Source: CBFDCQ01 sp965603355
Lineage (GTDB): Bacteria > Hydrogenedentota > CAZGCA01 > CBFDCQ01
Reading direction: 5' to 3'
Assembly: GCA_965603355.1 (NCBI GenBank)
Contig: CBFDCQ010000015.1
Span: 1-51,786, forward strand
Length of the DNA: 51,786 nt
Under the pieces are notes generated by a model. It did no database searches, was not told the origin of the DNA, and saw only the letters and a program-made list of their open reading frames with translations. Shown in pieces: positions 22,121 through 31,758 of the stretch. Position 1 is the first letter of the stretch. Each line of letters begins with the position of its first letter. A program made the translations under genes and the position numbers.

Positions 22121-24277
22121 ATGAGAAGACTATTTGTTCTGTGCATCATAGCTTTCTTGTTTGGCGCATGCCGATATACGGATGACAAGGGTTTCAAAAA
22201 GGAGGCTCAATTCCAGCCTTTCGAGCCTCCCATTCCGTACGAAACCGCAATGGCCAGAGCTGAAAGTATCCTCGAGCAAATGTCTCTCGAGGAAAAGATC
22301 GCCATGATCGGAGGGCACAACGTATTTTTCACAAAGGGCTACGATAAATACGGTGTTCCTCCACTACGTTTCTCAGATGCTACGCAAGGTGTGAGCCTTG
22401 TCGATTTCAAGGACCATCTGGAGAAATCTGTAGCGTTTCCTTGTCCCATTTCCCTGGCCAGTACGTGGAACCGCGATTTGGCCCGGGCTTACGCCAAAAG
22501 CATCGGAGAGGAATGCAGGGCAGGCGGTATCGGTGTTCTTCTGGGGCCGGGCATGAATATGTACCGAATTTCGCAGTACGGCCGCAATTTCGAGTACTTC
22601 GGCGAAGATCCTTTCCTGGCGGCACGAATGGTTGAGAATTACGTGGTAGGACTGCAGAACACAGGGACTATAGCCACGCCTAAGCATTTCGTAGCTAACA
22701 ACAGCGATTTCAGACGCCGGACATCAAACTCAGTCGTAAGCGAAAGGGCATTGCACGAGATTTATATGCCGGACTTTGAAGCGGCTGTAAACGCCGGTGC
22801 GATGGCTGTGATGACGGCTTACAACCAGGTTAACGGCGAATACGCGGCGCATAGCAGGTATGTTGTTACTGAACTGCTGCGTGAGGATTTGGGCTTCAGG
22901 TGGCTCGTTATGAGTGACTGGCTGTCAATCTGGGATGCTGAGAAGGCGCTGAAGTCGGGGCTGGACCTCGATATGCCGGGCGAAACGGAAGATGGTGTAT
23001 ACGATGATGACGAACCGGCAAAATACCTCCGCAGAGAGGCCCCCTCCCTGATTGAACAGGGCAAAGTGAGAGAAGAAGACATAGACCGCATGGTCAGGAA
23101 CATCCTGGGAACTACCATTGCGATGGGATTGACCGAACGTCCCGTGAAGGATACATCCTATCTGCAAAACTACGACAAGCACGTTGAAGTGGCTCTTGAA
23201 ACCGCACGCGAAGGAATTGTGCTGCTGAAGAACGACAGGCAAACCCTGCCGTTCCGCGCGAAAATGGGTGACGTAATTCTCGTGACCGGGGAATACGTAG
23301 ACAAGTTGGCTGTCGGGAGCGGTGCTGCCTATGTGGATGGCTATGACAGGGTTACCATGTTGGATGCTCTGAAGGCGCAATTTGGTGATCATGTAAAGCA
23401 CGTGGAACATCCGACTGATAAAGAAATAGCCGATGCCTCAACCGTAATCTACAGCGTAGGAACCAAAGACAGTGAGGGTTCTGATATTTCGTTCGACCTG
23501 CCGGAGGAAGTGAACACCTCTATCAGCAAGGTCGCAAGACTAAACGACAAGACGGTGGTGCTAATGAATGCGGGTGGTGGAAGAAACATGAGCGGTTGGA
23601 ATAACGAAGTAGCGGCAATCCTATACACTTGGTACCCGGGACAGGTGGGAAACCGGGCTCTGGCAGAGATTATTGCCGGTGTAACAAACCCGTCGGGAAA
23701 ACTCCCGATTACAATCGAGCGCAGCTTCAAAGATTCGCCCGGCTATCCGTACCTGCCCGAGGGCGAGAAGCTGTACACCGGCTGGGAGTTCGATATGGAC
23801 ATGGAGTTCCCTGTCTTTGACATAGACTACAAGGAAGGGGTTTTCACAGGCTACCGCTGGTACGAGCATAAGGACATTCAACCGCTCTACGCTTTCGGGC
23901 ACGGCCTATCGTATAGCACGTTTGAGTATTCTAACCTGAAGACCAATGCAGCGAACTACACAATGGATGAGGATGTGTTGGTGAAGGTCGAAGTGACTAA
24001 CACCGGTGAAGTCGATGGCAAAGAGATAGTACAGCTGTATGTGAAGGATTTGGAGGCTACGGTAGCGCGTCCCCCGAAGGAACTGAAGGATTTCCGGAAA
24101 GTCCATTTGAAGGCAGGCGAAAAGAAAACGGTTTACTTCTCGCTGAACAAGCGGGACTTCGCCTTCTGGGATGAGAGCGCTTCCTCCTGGAAGGTTGAAC
24201 CTGGCGAGTTTGAGATTATGGTGGGAGCTTCATCCTGTGACATACGGCTGAAAAGCATGATTGATATTGCTGGTTAA
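22121..24277 (+). CDS. GH3 beta-glucosidase/xylosidase-type lipoprotein
   Basis: 718 residues from the ATG at 22121, with AAGGAG upstream; a TTG at 22100 in frame is less likely. The N-terminus has a lipobox (FLFGAC), so the mature protein is probably membrane-anchored. GH3 features: the (beta/alpha)8 domain with GPGMNMYRISQYGRNFEYFGEDP split by motifs, KHFVANNS, and the nucleophile D266 in VMSDWLS. The second alpha/beta domain begins REGIVLLKNDRQTLPF, and a C-terminal fibronectin-III-like domain (GKEIVQLYVKDL) is present. Retaining exo-acting enzymes of this type release glucose, xylose or arabinose from oligosaccharides; exact specificity not predictable. Confidence 0.92.
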   Translation: MRRLFVLCIIAFLFGACRYTDDKGFKKEAQFQPFEPPIPYETAMARAESILEQMSLEEKIAMIGGHNVFFTKGYDKYGVPPLRFSDATQGVSLVDFKDHLEKSVAFPCPISLASTWNRDLARAYAKSIGEECRAGGIGVLLGPGMNMYRISQYGRNFEYFGEDPFLAARMVENYVVGLQNTGTIATPKHFVANNSDFRRRTSNSVVSERALHEIYMPDFEAAVNAGAMAVMTAYNQVNGEYAAHSRYVVTELLREDLGFRWLVMSDWLSIWDAEKALKSGLDLDMPGETEDGVYDDDEPAKYLRREAPSLIEQGKVREEDIDRMVRNILGTTIAMGLTERPVKDTSYLQNYDKHVEVALETAREGIVLLKNDRQTLPFRAKMGDVILVTGEYVDKLAVGSGAAYVDGYDRVTMLDALKAQFGDHVKHVEHPTDKEIADASTVIYSVGTKDSEGSDISFDLPEEVNTSISKVARLNDKTVVLMNAGGGRNMSGWNNEVAAILYTWYPGQVGNRALAEIIAGVTNPSGKLPITIERSFKDSPGYPYLPEGEKLYTGWEFDMDMEFPVFDIDYKEGVFTGYRWYEHKDIQPLYAFGHGLSYSTFEYSNLKTNAANYTMDEDVLVKVEVTNTGEVDGKEIVQLYVKDLEATVARPPKELKDFRKVHLKAGEKKTVYFSLNKRDFAFWDESASSWKVEPGEFEIMVGASSCDIRLKSMIDIAG

Positions 24278-24372
24278 TTCCTGGAATGTGTCTACATCTG
24301 GTTGCTCAATAGACACCAATAAACATGTAAGGTAAGTATAGTATCGAGTACTGATGATGGGAGAAGCGACCT

Positions 24373-27030
24373 ATGAGAAGCCAAGACATCTGTCGATGTA
24401 CGATTAGGCTGTTGTTGATGTGTATCGTCGTGCTGTTTTACACGCAAGCCTTTGGCCAGGTTATAGTGTATCCAAGTCGCGGTTCAGGTCTGGGAAAACT
24501 TGCCGCCAAAGAAGTCAGGCGCTACGTTTATCTTCGTACCGGCCGGTTGCTTCCTGCTAAAGAGGTAAGTACAGTTCCCGACACCGGTGATCTCATTCTT
24601 GTCGCAGAAGATACGGACCCGTTGGTAGACGAAGTGACCCGCCTTAATGCACCTGCAGGGGGGTTCTTTATCAAGTCTGAAAGCAACAGCGGACGTACAG
24701 TTCTTGTCATTTCTGGTGATGATGCCACTGGTACATTGTATGGAGCCTATCGGTTTGCTGAGAAACTCGGATGCCGTTTCTACTTTCATGGCGATGTGGT
24801 CCCTGATGCGAAGATTCCGTTGAGCTTAAGCGGATACGATGAAAAAGGACAACCGCTTACCAAGAATGGCCGACAATTTACCATACGTGGTGCTCAACCT
24901 TTTCAAAACTTCCCTCCTGGAGCGGTCATGTGGGGTAAAGATGACTGGAAAATGTATGTGTCCCAATTACCCAAAATGGGAATGAACTTCATCGGCTTAC
25001 ACACTTATATGTATGACCCTGAAGATGACCATGTCGGAGACTACGGGCCAACATTAAACATATGGATTGGACATGAAGACGATCTTAATCCAGATGGAAC
25101 AGTTGATTTTGCTTTTGATGCCACGTTCTTCCACACTCACCAGGGGATTATTGGTTGGGGAAAGACCGACACCAGCGATCTTGTGGGCGGAACCAGCCAG
25201 CTGTTTCCTACCGACGGTTACCCATCTGAAATCATCGGAGAGACTTATCATAAGGACCAGCAAGGATACATCGCATCGTTCAACAGCGCTGCTGGACTGT
25301 TTTGCGAAGTTTTTACCCTGGCGAACGAATTGGGTGTAAAAACGGCAACGGGTGTTGAAGTACCTGTTGGAAAAGATGAAGAAATGGGCGAAGATCCAAT
25401 GGTCAATGGGATTCCAGAAGTGCTTCAGGAGCATTTGAAAAGCACTCATGGATTGGATCCACTTTCTCAAGAGACAAGCGCCGAACTTTATAAAGGAATG
25501 TACAAGTGGTTGATCTATAACAATATTCCTGTGGATTATTTTTGGATATGGACGACCGAAACATGGATGCCCTGGGGGAGCGCCTCTCTCGATAAAGCCA
25601 GAGTTGCTGCTGTTAAAGAGAATATTAAAACTGCCGTAAGTGTATTCAAGAGCATGTCTGAGAAGCCATTTACCCAGTTTGCTACCGGTGGCTGGATTTT
25701 GGGTGCACAAGGCGATCCAGATGTATTTGGTGATGTTTTGCCTGATTTGAACGCTGCTTATTCATACATGAATCCTCCATATAATGAACAGGGCAGGCAT
25801 ATGAAGACTGAAGAATGGTTGGACGCTATACCTTCAGCCCGGGTTAAATGGCCGTTTACCTGGATGGAATATGACTATGCGCTGGAACAACCTTCATTCC
25901 ATATGTATCGGGTTTTTGAAGATGCCTGGGATGCATATGAACAAAACGCAGACGGTTTTATAGGTGAATTTTGGCGCACAAAAATGATCGCTCCGATGTT
26001 TGCTGCCTTTAAAGATGTTACTTGGGATTATGCATCTACTGGTGGAACAATCAACCATGATATACCTTCAGATCGTACTGGCCGACATGCAAAAATCGAT
26101 AAGGTTCATCTTGACTGGGCCACCCATGAATTTGGCCCAGGTCCTGCCGCCACCAAAATTGCTGGTGATTTTGCTGCTTTTGAAAAGAGAAGAAAGAGAA
26201 GATTTCGTAATGTTACTGATTTCAGAGAAGGCGCAGATGATATTTACTCGCAAGGATATATTACCGGAGGAGACTGGGGCAGTAGACATAAATGGGGTCC
26301 CTGGTCAGAAGAGGAGCCTTATCTTCAATGGATTGACGATTGGGGAGATCTTCGTGACCAGGTTCAGGGAGCTGGGAATCTGGCCCGGTTTGATTACTGG
26401 TACAACGTTTTGAAAGCGTATAAGTTAATGGCAAATTTTGCCTCTGAATTGAATCAATACAAGGCGAAAACTGCGGCCGGCGATCTTTCAGAAGCTGCAA
26501 GTCATCGTTCAAAATTGGCGAGGCTCTGGGAACAGATGATGAGTACCCAGGTGCAGCGCATATATGATGAAGTGGATTTGGGTGTCATACTGAACCTTGA
26601 CTGGAGAACCTGGAGAAACTGGGTTGAAGGACTTTATGATGCTAATTTCATTAAAGCAGGTGGCACTTTACCGGCAGATAAAGATCCATCGCAGAAGTAT
26701 ACCGGTGGTAAGTTCATCACTTGTATACCCGTATTGACTCAGGTCAAACCGGACGAAGCGGTCAAGATAAAAGCGCTCATCATGGGAAAAGTCAGTAACC
26801 CTACTTTGTATTACCGCACCCTGGGACACACAGTATTTACTTCTGCGGCTATGACGCACGATGCCCGTGGTGTTTATCGTGCAACCATTCCCGGACAAGA
26901 AGATGATTTTGAATGGTATGTTACTGCTGATACAAGCCTAGGCGATGTTGTATTCCCTGCAACGGCTGGTGCGGAACCTGCTGAAAGAATGTATCAGACC
27001 GTTGTGGTTGCCTCTTTAGCTAAGGAATAA
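24373..27030 (+). CDS. Large secreted glycoside hydrolase-like protein (GH67/GH115-like N-terminal domain), unclassified
   Basis: 885 residues; signal peptide ending TQAFGQ. Residues ~25-140 resemble the N-terminal alpha/beta domain of alpha-glucuronidases and hexosaminidases: KLAAKEVRRYVYLRTGR, ILVAEDTD and GTLYGAYRFAEKLGCRFYFHG. The following ~500 residues look like a TIM-barrel enzyme with many acidic and Trp-rich segments (YFWIWTTETWMPWG, WPFTWMEYDYALEQ). The C-terminal ~100 residues look like a beta-sandwich (YYRTLGHTVFTSA). I cannot assign a family or catalytic pair with certainty; alpha-glucuronidase-like action is one possibility. The gene is visibly richer in A/T (AAA, GAT, CTT codons) than most neighbours, suggesting separate acquisition. 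Confidence 0.7.
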   Translation: MRSQDICRCTIRLLLMCIVVLFYTQAFGQVIVYPSRGSGLGKLAAKEVRRYVYLRTGRLLPAKEVSTVPDTGDLILVAEDTDPLVDEVTRLNAPAGGFFIKSESNSGRTVLVISGDDATGTLYGAYRFAEKLGCRFYFHGDVVPDAKIPLSLSGYDEKGQPLTKNGRQFTIRGAQPFQNFPPGAVMWGKDDWKMYVSQLPKMGMNFIGLHTYMYDPEDDHVGDYGPTLNIWIGHEDDLNPDGTVDFAFDATFFHTHQGIIGWGKTDTSDLVGGTSQLFPTDGYPSEIIGETYHKDQQGYIASFNSAAGLFCEVFTLANELGVKTATGVEVPVGKDEEMGEDPMVNGIPEVLQEHLKSTHGLDPLSQETSAELYKGMYKWLIYNNIPVDYFWIWTTETWMPWGSASLDKARVAAVKENIKTAVSVFKSMSEKPFTQFATGGWILGAQGDPDVFGDVLPDLNAAYSYMNPPYNEQGRHMKTEEWLDAIPSARVKWPFTWMEYDYALEQPSFHMYRVFEDAWDAYEQNADGFIGEFWRTKMIAPMFAAFKDVTWDYASTGGTINHDIPSDRTGRHAKIDKVHLDWATHEFGPGPAATKIAGDFAAFEKRRKRRFRNVTDFREGADDIYSQGYITGGDWGSRHKWGPWSEEEPYLQWIDDWGDLRDQVQGAGNLARFDYWYNVLKAYKLMANFASELNQYKAKTAAGDLSEAASHRSKLARLWEQMMSTQVQRIYDEVDLGVILNLDWRTWRNWVEGLYDANFIKAGGTLPADKDPSQKYTGGKFITCIPVLTQVKPDEAVKIKALIMGKVSNPTLYYRTLGHTVFTSAAMTHDARGVYRATIPGQEDDFEWYVTADTSLGDVVFPATAGAEPAERMYQTVVVASLAKE

Positions 27031-27088
27031 ATGGCAACATACATTACAAGACGACTGTAGAAAGTCGCAATGTCAATAAGGAATAGTC

Positions 27089-27157
27089 ATGAAGCGTCAT
27101 CATGTAAGATCGTTATTGATGCTTACAATAGTCAGTGTTTCACATGCAGCAAATTAA
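27089..27157 (+). pseudogene. Orphan signal-peptide ORF (22 residues)
   Basis: ATG at 27089 with AAGGA at 27078-27082 encodes MKRHHVRSLLMLTIVSVSHA plus AN, then TAA. This is a complete Sec-type signal peptide (basic start, hydrophobic core, small residues at the cleavage site) with no mature protein. It probably marks a deleted secreted gene, or is a leader peptide for the next gene 33 bases downstream. Confidence 0.4.
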
Positions 27158-27190
27158 GCATCTCTATTCATTACCGCGAAAGGATGTACT

Positions 27191-28615
27191 ATGACGTATA
27201 GAGGTAGGCTCAGTGTAGTTTTCTGCGCACTTGCAGTTGTGTGTACCTGTATTCCTGTTTCTCTCAGCGCTGCTTCGAAATCGTTTCATGCAATCGGACC
27301 AACTGAACCGGTTGTCCTTTATTTGTCGGATCCGAGTTCTGCGGTCCCTCGTGAACTGGGGCGGGTCGCCGTGGAGGTGCATTTCGATCTGGTTCCTACC
27401 ATGATGCGGTTCAGTATGCCGTGTTATCCGTGCATGGTGACGGAGAACGGCATCCACTATTCGAACGGGTGGACCGAGACCTATGACCCGGAAGCTTCCA
27501 GTTCCTGTGAAGTCCTTTGGGACAACGAAGCGCGGTATGCGCGCATGTGGATCGAGAGTCAGAATCCTGCTCGGATTGTTGTCCGTTGGCGTGCTGCACT
27601 GGCCGACCCTGCCGGTAGAATCGCCCACATTGATATTCCGAGTGCGTCGCCATACGGCAAGGGTGATTGGACGGACGAGTGGTACTACATCTATCCGGAT
27701 GGTACGCACACGCGCCACGTCCGGATCTATACGGGTTTAGCTGGGCAAAGCCTACCGGTAACGGATGAGACTTTTGGAGGAATCCAGCCCGTTCGTGAAA
27801 TCCCACCCAGCGTCGTCCACGAGTTTCAGGAGGATTTCATCTTCGGCCTGAGAGGCCACACTCCCCTGGATGACATCGAAATAGCCCCTATTACACTCAT
27901 CATGATGGACGGGCGCAGCAAGACGATTTCTTACAAGCCGTATCCGAAGGACTTCGGTGCATTCCTTGAGGCGAATATCAAGGTCGCTAACCTGAAGTCT
28001 CAATACCGGCCTTTCACCATCTTCTTGCCCTATGGTGTTGAGAACGAACCTTATCCGCCTGAAGGCGAGCTTCCAAGCGTTTTCCAGACATGGCCACGGG
28101 AACCCGGGGAGAGAGGTTATTCGACCTCTCTGGGGCACACACTCAATTGGTGGCATTACCGCCGTACCGAGAACATACTCGAGCAGGTGTACTTGTCGGG
28201 TATGACCAAAGCCGAGGATCCCAAGGAGGAACTCCTGGCTCTGGCCCATTCCTGGCTCCGGCCGCCGCAAGTAAAGATGAAGGGACTTAAGCCGACGTAC
28301 AAGGTTCACACATACGATCCCGCGCAGCGCGCGTACGTGCTTTCCTGTGGAGACGGCGGGCCAACGACGTTCGAATTGACACTGGCCGAAGCGGCGGAAG
28401 GGGATAAGCAGGTTTTCGTGGAAAATCCGGCAATCGTGCTCGAGAAGTGGGGCCGTGCGGATGCAGAGGTCACTTACAACGGCAAGAAACTCGTGCCCGG
28501 ACAGGGCTGTCGGATTGGTTACGAGGAATCCGATGGCACATCGAATCTCGTAGTCTGGCTAAACCAGCGCTCACGAGAACCCGCCAGGATTACCATCGCG
28601 CCGATCAAGAAGTGA
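27191..28615 (+). CDS. Secreted protein of the unrecognised family (paralogue C)
   Basis: 474 residues; signal peptide MTYRGRLSVVFCALAVV ... SLSAAS. Mature start FHAIGPTEPVVLYLSD matches paralogues A and B. The core GDWTDEWYYIYPDG lies at residues ~158-171, then RHVRIYTG. Further shared blocks: KPYPKDFGAF, NLKSQYRPFTI, LGHTLNWWHYRRTEN, SGMTKAEDPKEE and CRIGYEE. It is closer to paralogue A than to B in the middle and C-terminal parts (the NWWHYRRT and MTKAEDP segments). It is followed after 39 bases by the tandem GH29 pair. Function unknown; likely extracytoplasmic. Confidence 0.85.
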   Translation: MTYRGRLSVVFCALAVVCTCIPVSLSAASKSFHAIGPTEPVVLYLSDPSSAVPRELGRVAVEVHFDLVPTMMRFSMPCYPCMVTENGIHYSNGWTETYDPEASSSCEVLWDNEARYARMWIESQNPARIVVRWRAALADPAGRIAHIDIPSASPYGKGDWTDEWYYIYPDGTHTRHVRIYTGLAGQSLPVTDETFGGIQPVREIPPSVVHEFQEDFIFGLRGHTPLDDIEIAPITLIMMDGRSKTISYKPYPKDFGAFLEANIKVANLKSQYRPFTIFLPYGVENEPYPPEGELPSVFQTWPREPGERGYSTSLGHTLNWWHYRRTENILEQVYLSGMTKAEDPKEELLALAHSWLRPPQVKMKGLKPTYKVHTYDPAQRAYVLSCGDGGPTTFELTLAEAAEGDKQVFVENPAIVLEKWGRADAEVTYNGKKLVPGQGCRIGYEESDGTSNLVVWLNQRSREPARITIAPIKK

Positions 28616-28654
28616 GGGTTGAAATAGACGTATTCAACAACAAAGGAGGCAACA

Positions 28655-30181
28655 ATGAAGATAACAAAGTCATCCACCTTTGCAATGAGCATGTTGCTTG
28701 TGGGAGCATTAGTCAGCTCTGGTGCTAGAGCCGATTCAACCTCCGAGAACAGAGTCCATTACGAGCCGACCTGGGAATCTCTCGTGCAGAAAGATGCTAC
28801 GCCTCAGTGGTACCAGGACGCCGTTCTCGGGTTTTATTTTCACTGGGGACCTTACTCGGTGCCCGCGTTTTCTTGTTCCGGCTACTGGACTATGTATCAA
28901 AAGGGCTCTCGCACCTATAGACTAGTGAAGGAGAAGTACGGCGAGCCCGGCATCGAATTCGGCTACAAGGATTTCGTCCCCATGTGGAAGGCGGATAAGT
29001 ACGATCCGGATGAGTGGGCCGCCCTGTTTAAGTACGCCGGCGCCGACTTTGCCGGTCCCGGTGCGGAGCACCATGACGGTTTTGCCTTGTGGGATACCGA
29101 ATTTGATGAATGGAACTCCATGGACATGGGCCCTCGTATCGACATCGTCGGAACGTTGGTTGAGGCCATCAGAAAGCAAGGTATGCGAACTTCCGTCGCG
29201 CTGCACAATTGGCGTACGTACATTACGTATGATACCGGCAGAAGGCTCTGCCCTCCGGGAGTTGATGTCAATGATCCTGCTAACGTAGGCCTGTACGGTC
29301 CAATCCACGAACCTACACATCGAAGACCAATCGACAATAAGTATCCCGGAGCTGACTGGCCATATTCACATTGGGAAGAACGCCTGAACAAATGGGTGGA
29401 GCTTGTGGACAATTACCAACCAGATCTAATCTGGTGTGAACATATGGATTCAGGAAATCCGCCTGATATTTTGAAGAGACAATTGCTCGCTTATTACTTT
29501 AATGCAGCTGAGGATTGGGGCAAGGAAGTCGTCGTAACCTCCAAGAAACTATGGGAAAACAGGAGGCAAGACCTTCCTCCTGCTATTTCACCGATTAACA
29601 GAGAAATAGGCGTGTTGAAAGAGCCGCGGCCGCAAAAATGGCAAACCGATATCCCTCTGGGAAGATCCTGGGCCTACACTCCGCGCGTTGGTTGCAAGGA
29701 CCCTAATGATTTGGTGGAGCTTATAGTGAATAATGTAAGCAAGAACGGACTTACATTTTTCAGTGTCGCTCCCAAGCCGGATGGGTCTCTTCCCGAAGCT
29801 CAGGTCGAAGGATTGAAGAAGTTGGGTGACTGGATGGCCATAAACAAGCCAGCCCTTTATGGCACAGTGCCAGCTCCATTTGTCATGGGTGGAACTGATA
29901 AATGGGGGGATGGATCCATGAGGTTCTTGAGAAAGAAGGAATACCTTTACGTAATCGATATTGAGAAGCCCAAGGCTCCCGTGATCATTAAGAACGTATC
30001 GCCTCTGGAAGGTTCTGAGATCAAAATGCTAGGTAGTGACAAGAGCCTCAAATGGCACGAGGAGGAGGACGACGACGGGGACGATGACAGGGGAACCCTG
30101 GTGATTGAAGAGATTCCAGAGCCACTCCCATGCGACTACGCCTGGAGCTTCAAGATTCAGATTCTGGACAAAAGCTGGTAA
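28655..30181 (+). CDS. Secreted GH29-like alpha-L-fucosidase (copy 2)
   Basis: 508 residues, start after AAAGGAGG. Signal peptide MKITKSSTFAMSMLLVGALV ... ARAD. GH29 features: GFYFHWGPYSVPAF, EHHDGFALWDTEFDEWNS, MDMGPRIDIVG and MAINKPALYGT. The site expected to hold the nucleophile Asp reads IWCEHMD, with Glu aligned to copies 1 and 3. An acidic low-complexity insert (EEEDDDGDDDRG) is present near residues 468-479. It is a tandem duplicate of copy 3 (77 bases downstream), sharing nearly the same N-terminal mature sequence. Extracytoplasmic fucose release is the likely role. Confidence 0.85.
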   Translation: MKITKSSTFAMSMLLVGALVSSGARADSTSENRVHYEPTWESLVQKDATPQWYQDAVLGFYFHWGPYSVPAFSCSGYWTMYQKGSRTYRLVKEKYGEPGIEFGYKDFVPMWKADKYDPDEWAALFKYAGADFAGPGAEHHDGFALWDTEFDEWNSMDMGPRIDIVGTLVEAIRKQGMRTSVALHNWRTYITYDTGRRLCPPGVDVNDPANVGLYGPIHEPTHRRPIDNKYPGADWPYSHWEERLNKWVELVDNYQPDLIWCEHMDSGNPPDILKRQLLAYYFNAAEDWGKEVVVTSKKLWENRRQDLPPAISPINREIGVLKEPRPQKWQTDIPLGRSWAYTPRVGCKDPNDLVELIVNNVSKNGLTFFSVAPKPDGSLPEAQVEGLKKLGDWMAINKPALYGTVPAPFVMGGTDKWGDGSMRFLRKKEYLYVIDIEKPKAPVIIKNVSPLEGSEIKMLGSDKSLKWHEEEDDDGDDDRGTLVIEEIPEPLPCDYAWSFKIQILDKSW

Positions 30182-30257
30182 CACGACGCCTCACTTATTG
30201 CATTATTTGAGAATCGCAGGATTTTAACGGCACTAAGAAGATGGGAGGGTAGAAACA

Positions 30258-31736
30258 ATGAAAACAACAATGTTGCGTGGTTTTGCAGTGTGCGTTCTGT
30301 TCTTGGGAGCACTGGTTAACTATAGCTCCAGGGCGGATTCAAACCCCGAAAACAAGGTCCATTACGAGCCAACATGGGAATCTCTGGCCCAGAAGAATGC
30401 CACTCCCCAGTGGTACCAGGACGCCGTCCTGGGATTCTACTTTCACTGGGGAGCGTACTCCGTTCCCGCGATTGGCTGCTGGGGTCCCCATAACATGTAC
30501 AAGGCAGGTTCGTGGCCATATGAAAGAGTCAAGAAGCTATATGGAGAACCTGGAAGGGAATGGGGATACAAGGATTTCATCCCGTTGTGGAAGGCGGATA
30601 AGTGGGACCCGGATTACTGGGCTTCGCTTTTCAAACATGCTGGAGCAGATTTTGCAGGACCCTGCGCGGAACATCACGATGGGTTCGCCCTCTGGGATAC
30701 CGCCTATGATGAATGGAATTCCGTGGACATGGGTCCTCGCATCGACATAGTCAAAAAGACGCTCGATGCTGTTCGAGAACACGGGATGAAGACCGTCATC
30801 ACTGTTCACTACTGGCGCACCTATGTCTTCTTCAATTACGGCCGAAAGCTCTGTCCCGACGGAGTGGATGTCAATGACCCTGCCTATGCCGGCCTGTATG
30901 GGCCAGCGCACGAAGTCGAAGAGATGTTTCCCACGAACTACCCCGGTGAAGACTGGCCGAAGTCATACTGGGAGGAACGCGTCAACAAGACAAAGGAGCT
31001 CATAGACAAGTATCGTCCGGACTCCATATGGCTTGAAATCATGGATCAGGGCAAACCGCCCGAACCGATGAAGAGGGAAATGCTTGCGCACTACTTCAAC
31101 GCAGCAGAGGGTTGGGGCGAAGAAGTGGTAATTACCCACAAACATAGCGACCTTCCTGACTCCTGCTCCCCCTTGGATGTTGAGGTCGGTGTTCTGGACG
31201 AGCCCCGGCAGCAGAAATGGCAGACCGATATCCCCCTGGGAGACAGTTGGGCTTACACGCCGAACGTGGGCTGCAAGGAGCCGGATGAGCTGGTTGACCT
31301 TGTCGTGAACAATGTGAGCAAGAACGGTCTCACTCTGTTCAGTGTTGCGCCAAAGGCCGACGGAACACTTCCGGAGGAGCAGGTCGAGGGTCTGAAGAAG
31401 CTGGGCGAGTGGATGGCGATTAACAAGCCGGCCCTGTATGCCACCACGCCTGCGTCATTCGACAAGGCGGGCACGTACAATTGGAAATCCGGCAGTCTTA
31501 GGTACCTTAGGAAAGACAAGTACCTTTACGCCATCGATCTTGAGAAGCCAACGGCGCCCCGGGTCATTCCGGATGTCACGGCGGTTTCGGGCTCAGAGAT
31601 CAAGATGCTCGGCAGCGACAAGAGTCTCACATGGCGCCAGGATGGCGATGACCTGGTGATTGAAGAGTTCCCCGACCCGCTGCCGTGCGACTACGCCTGG
31701 AGCTTCAAGATTCAGGTTCTGGACGAAAGCTGGTGA
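30258..31736 (+). CDS. Secreted GH29-like alpha-L-fucosidase (copy 3)
   Basis: 492 residues, ATG after GGGAGGG. Signal peptide MKTTMLRGFAVCVLFLGALV ... RAD. The body has GFYFHWGAYSVPAIGCWG, EHHDGFALWDTAYDEWNS, VDMGPRIDIV, and MAINKPALYATTP. The nucleophile position reads IWLEIMD (Glu). The C-terminus CDYAWSFKIQVLDESW matches copy 2 (CDYAWSFKIQILDKSW) closely, supporting recent tandem duplication. It precedes the GH95 gene by 22 bases, so the two fucosidase types are probably co-expressed. Confidence 0.85.
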   Translation: MKTTMLRGFAVCVLFLGALVNYSSRADSNPENKVHYEPTWESLAQKNATPQWYQDAVLGFYFHWGAYSVPAIGCWGPHNMYKAGSWPYERVKKLYGEPGREWGYKDFIPLWKADKWDPDYWASLFKHAGADFAGPCAEHHDGFALWDTAYDEWNSVDMGPRIDIVKKTLDAVREHGMKTVITVHYWRTYVFFNYGRKLCPDGVDVNDPAYAGLYGPAHEVEEMFPTNYPGEDWPKSYWEERVNKTKELIDKYRPDSIWLEIMDQGKPPEPMKREMLAHYFNAAEGWGEEVVITHKHSDLPDSCSPLDVEVGVLDEPRQQKWQTDIPLGDSWAYTPNVGCKEPDELVDLVVNNVSKNGLTLFSVAPKADGTLPEEQVEGLKKLGEWMAINKPALYATTPASFDKAGTYNWKSGSLRYLRKDKYLYAIDLEKPTAPRVIPDVTAVSGSEIKMLGSDKSLTWRQDGDDLVIEEFPDPLPCDYAWSFKIQVLDESW

Positions 31737-31758
31737 CACACGATAAAGGAGCTGAACT

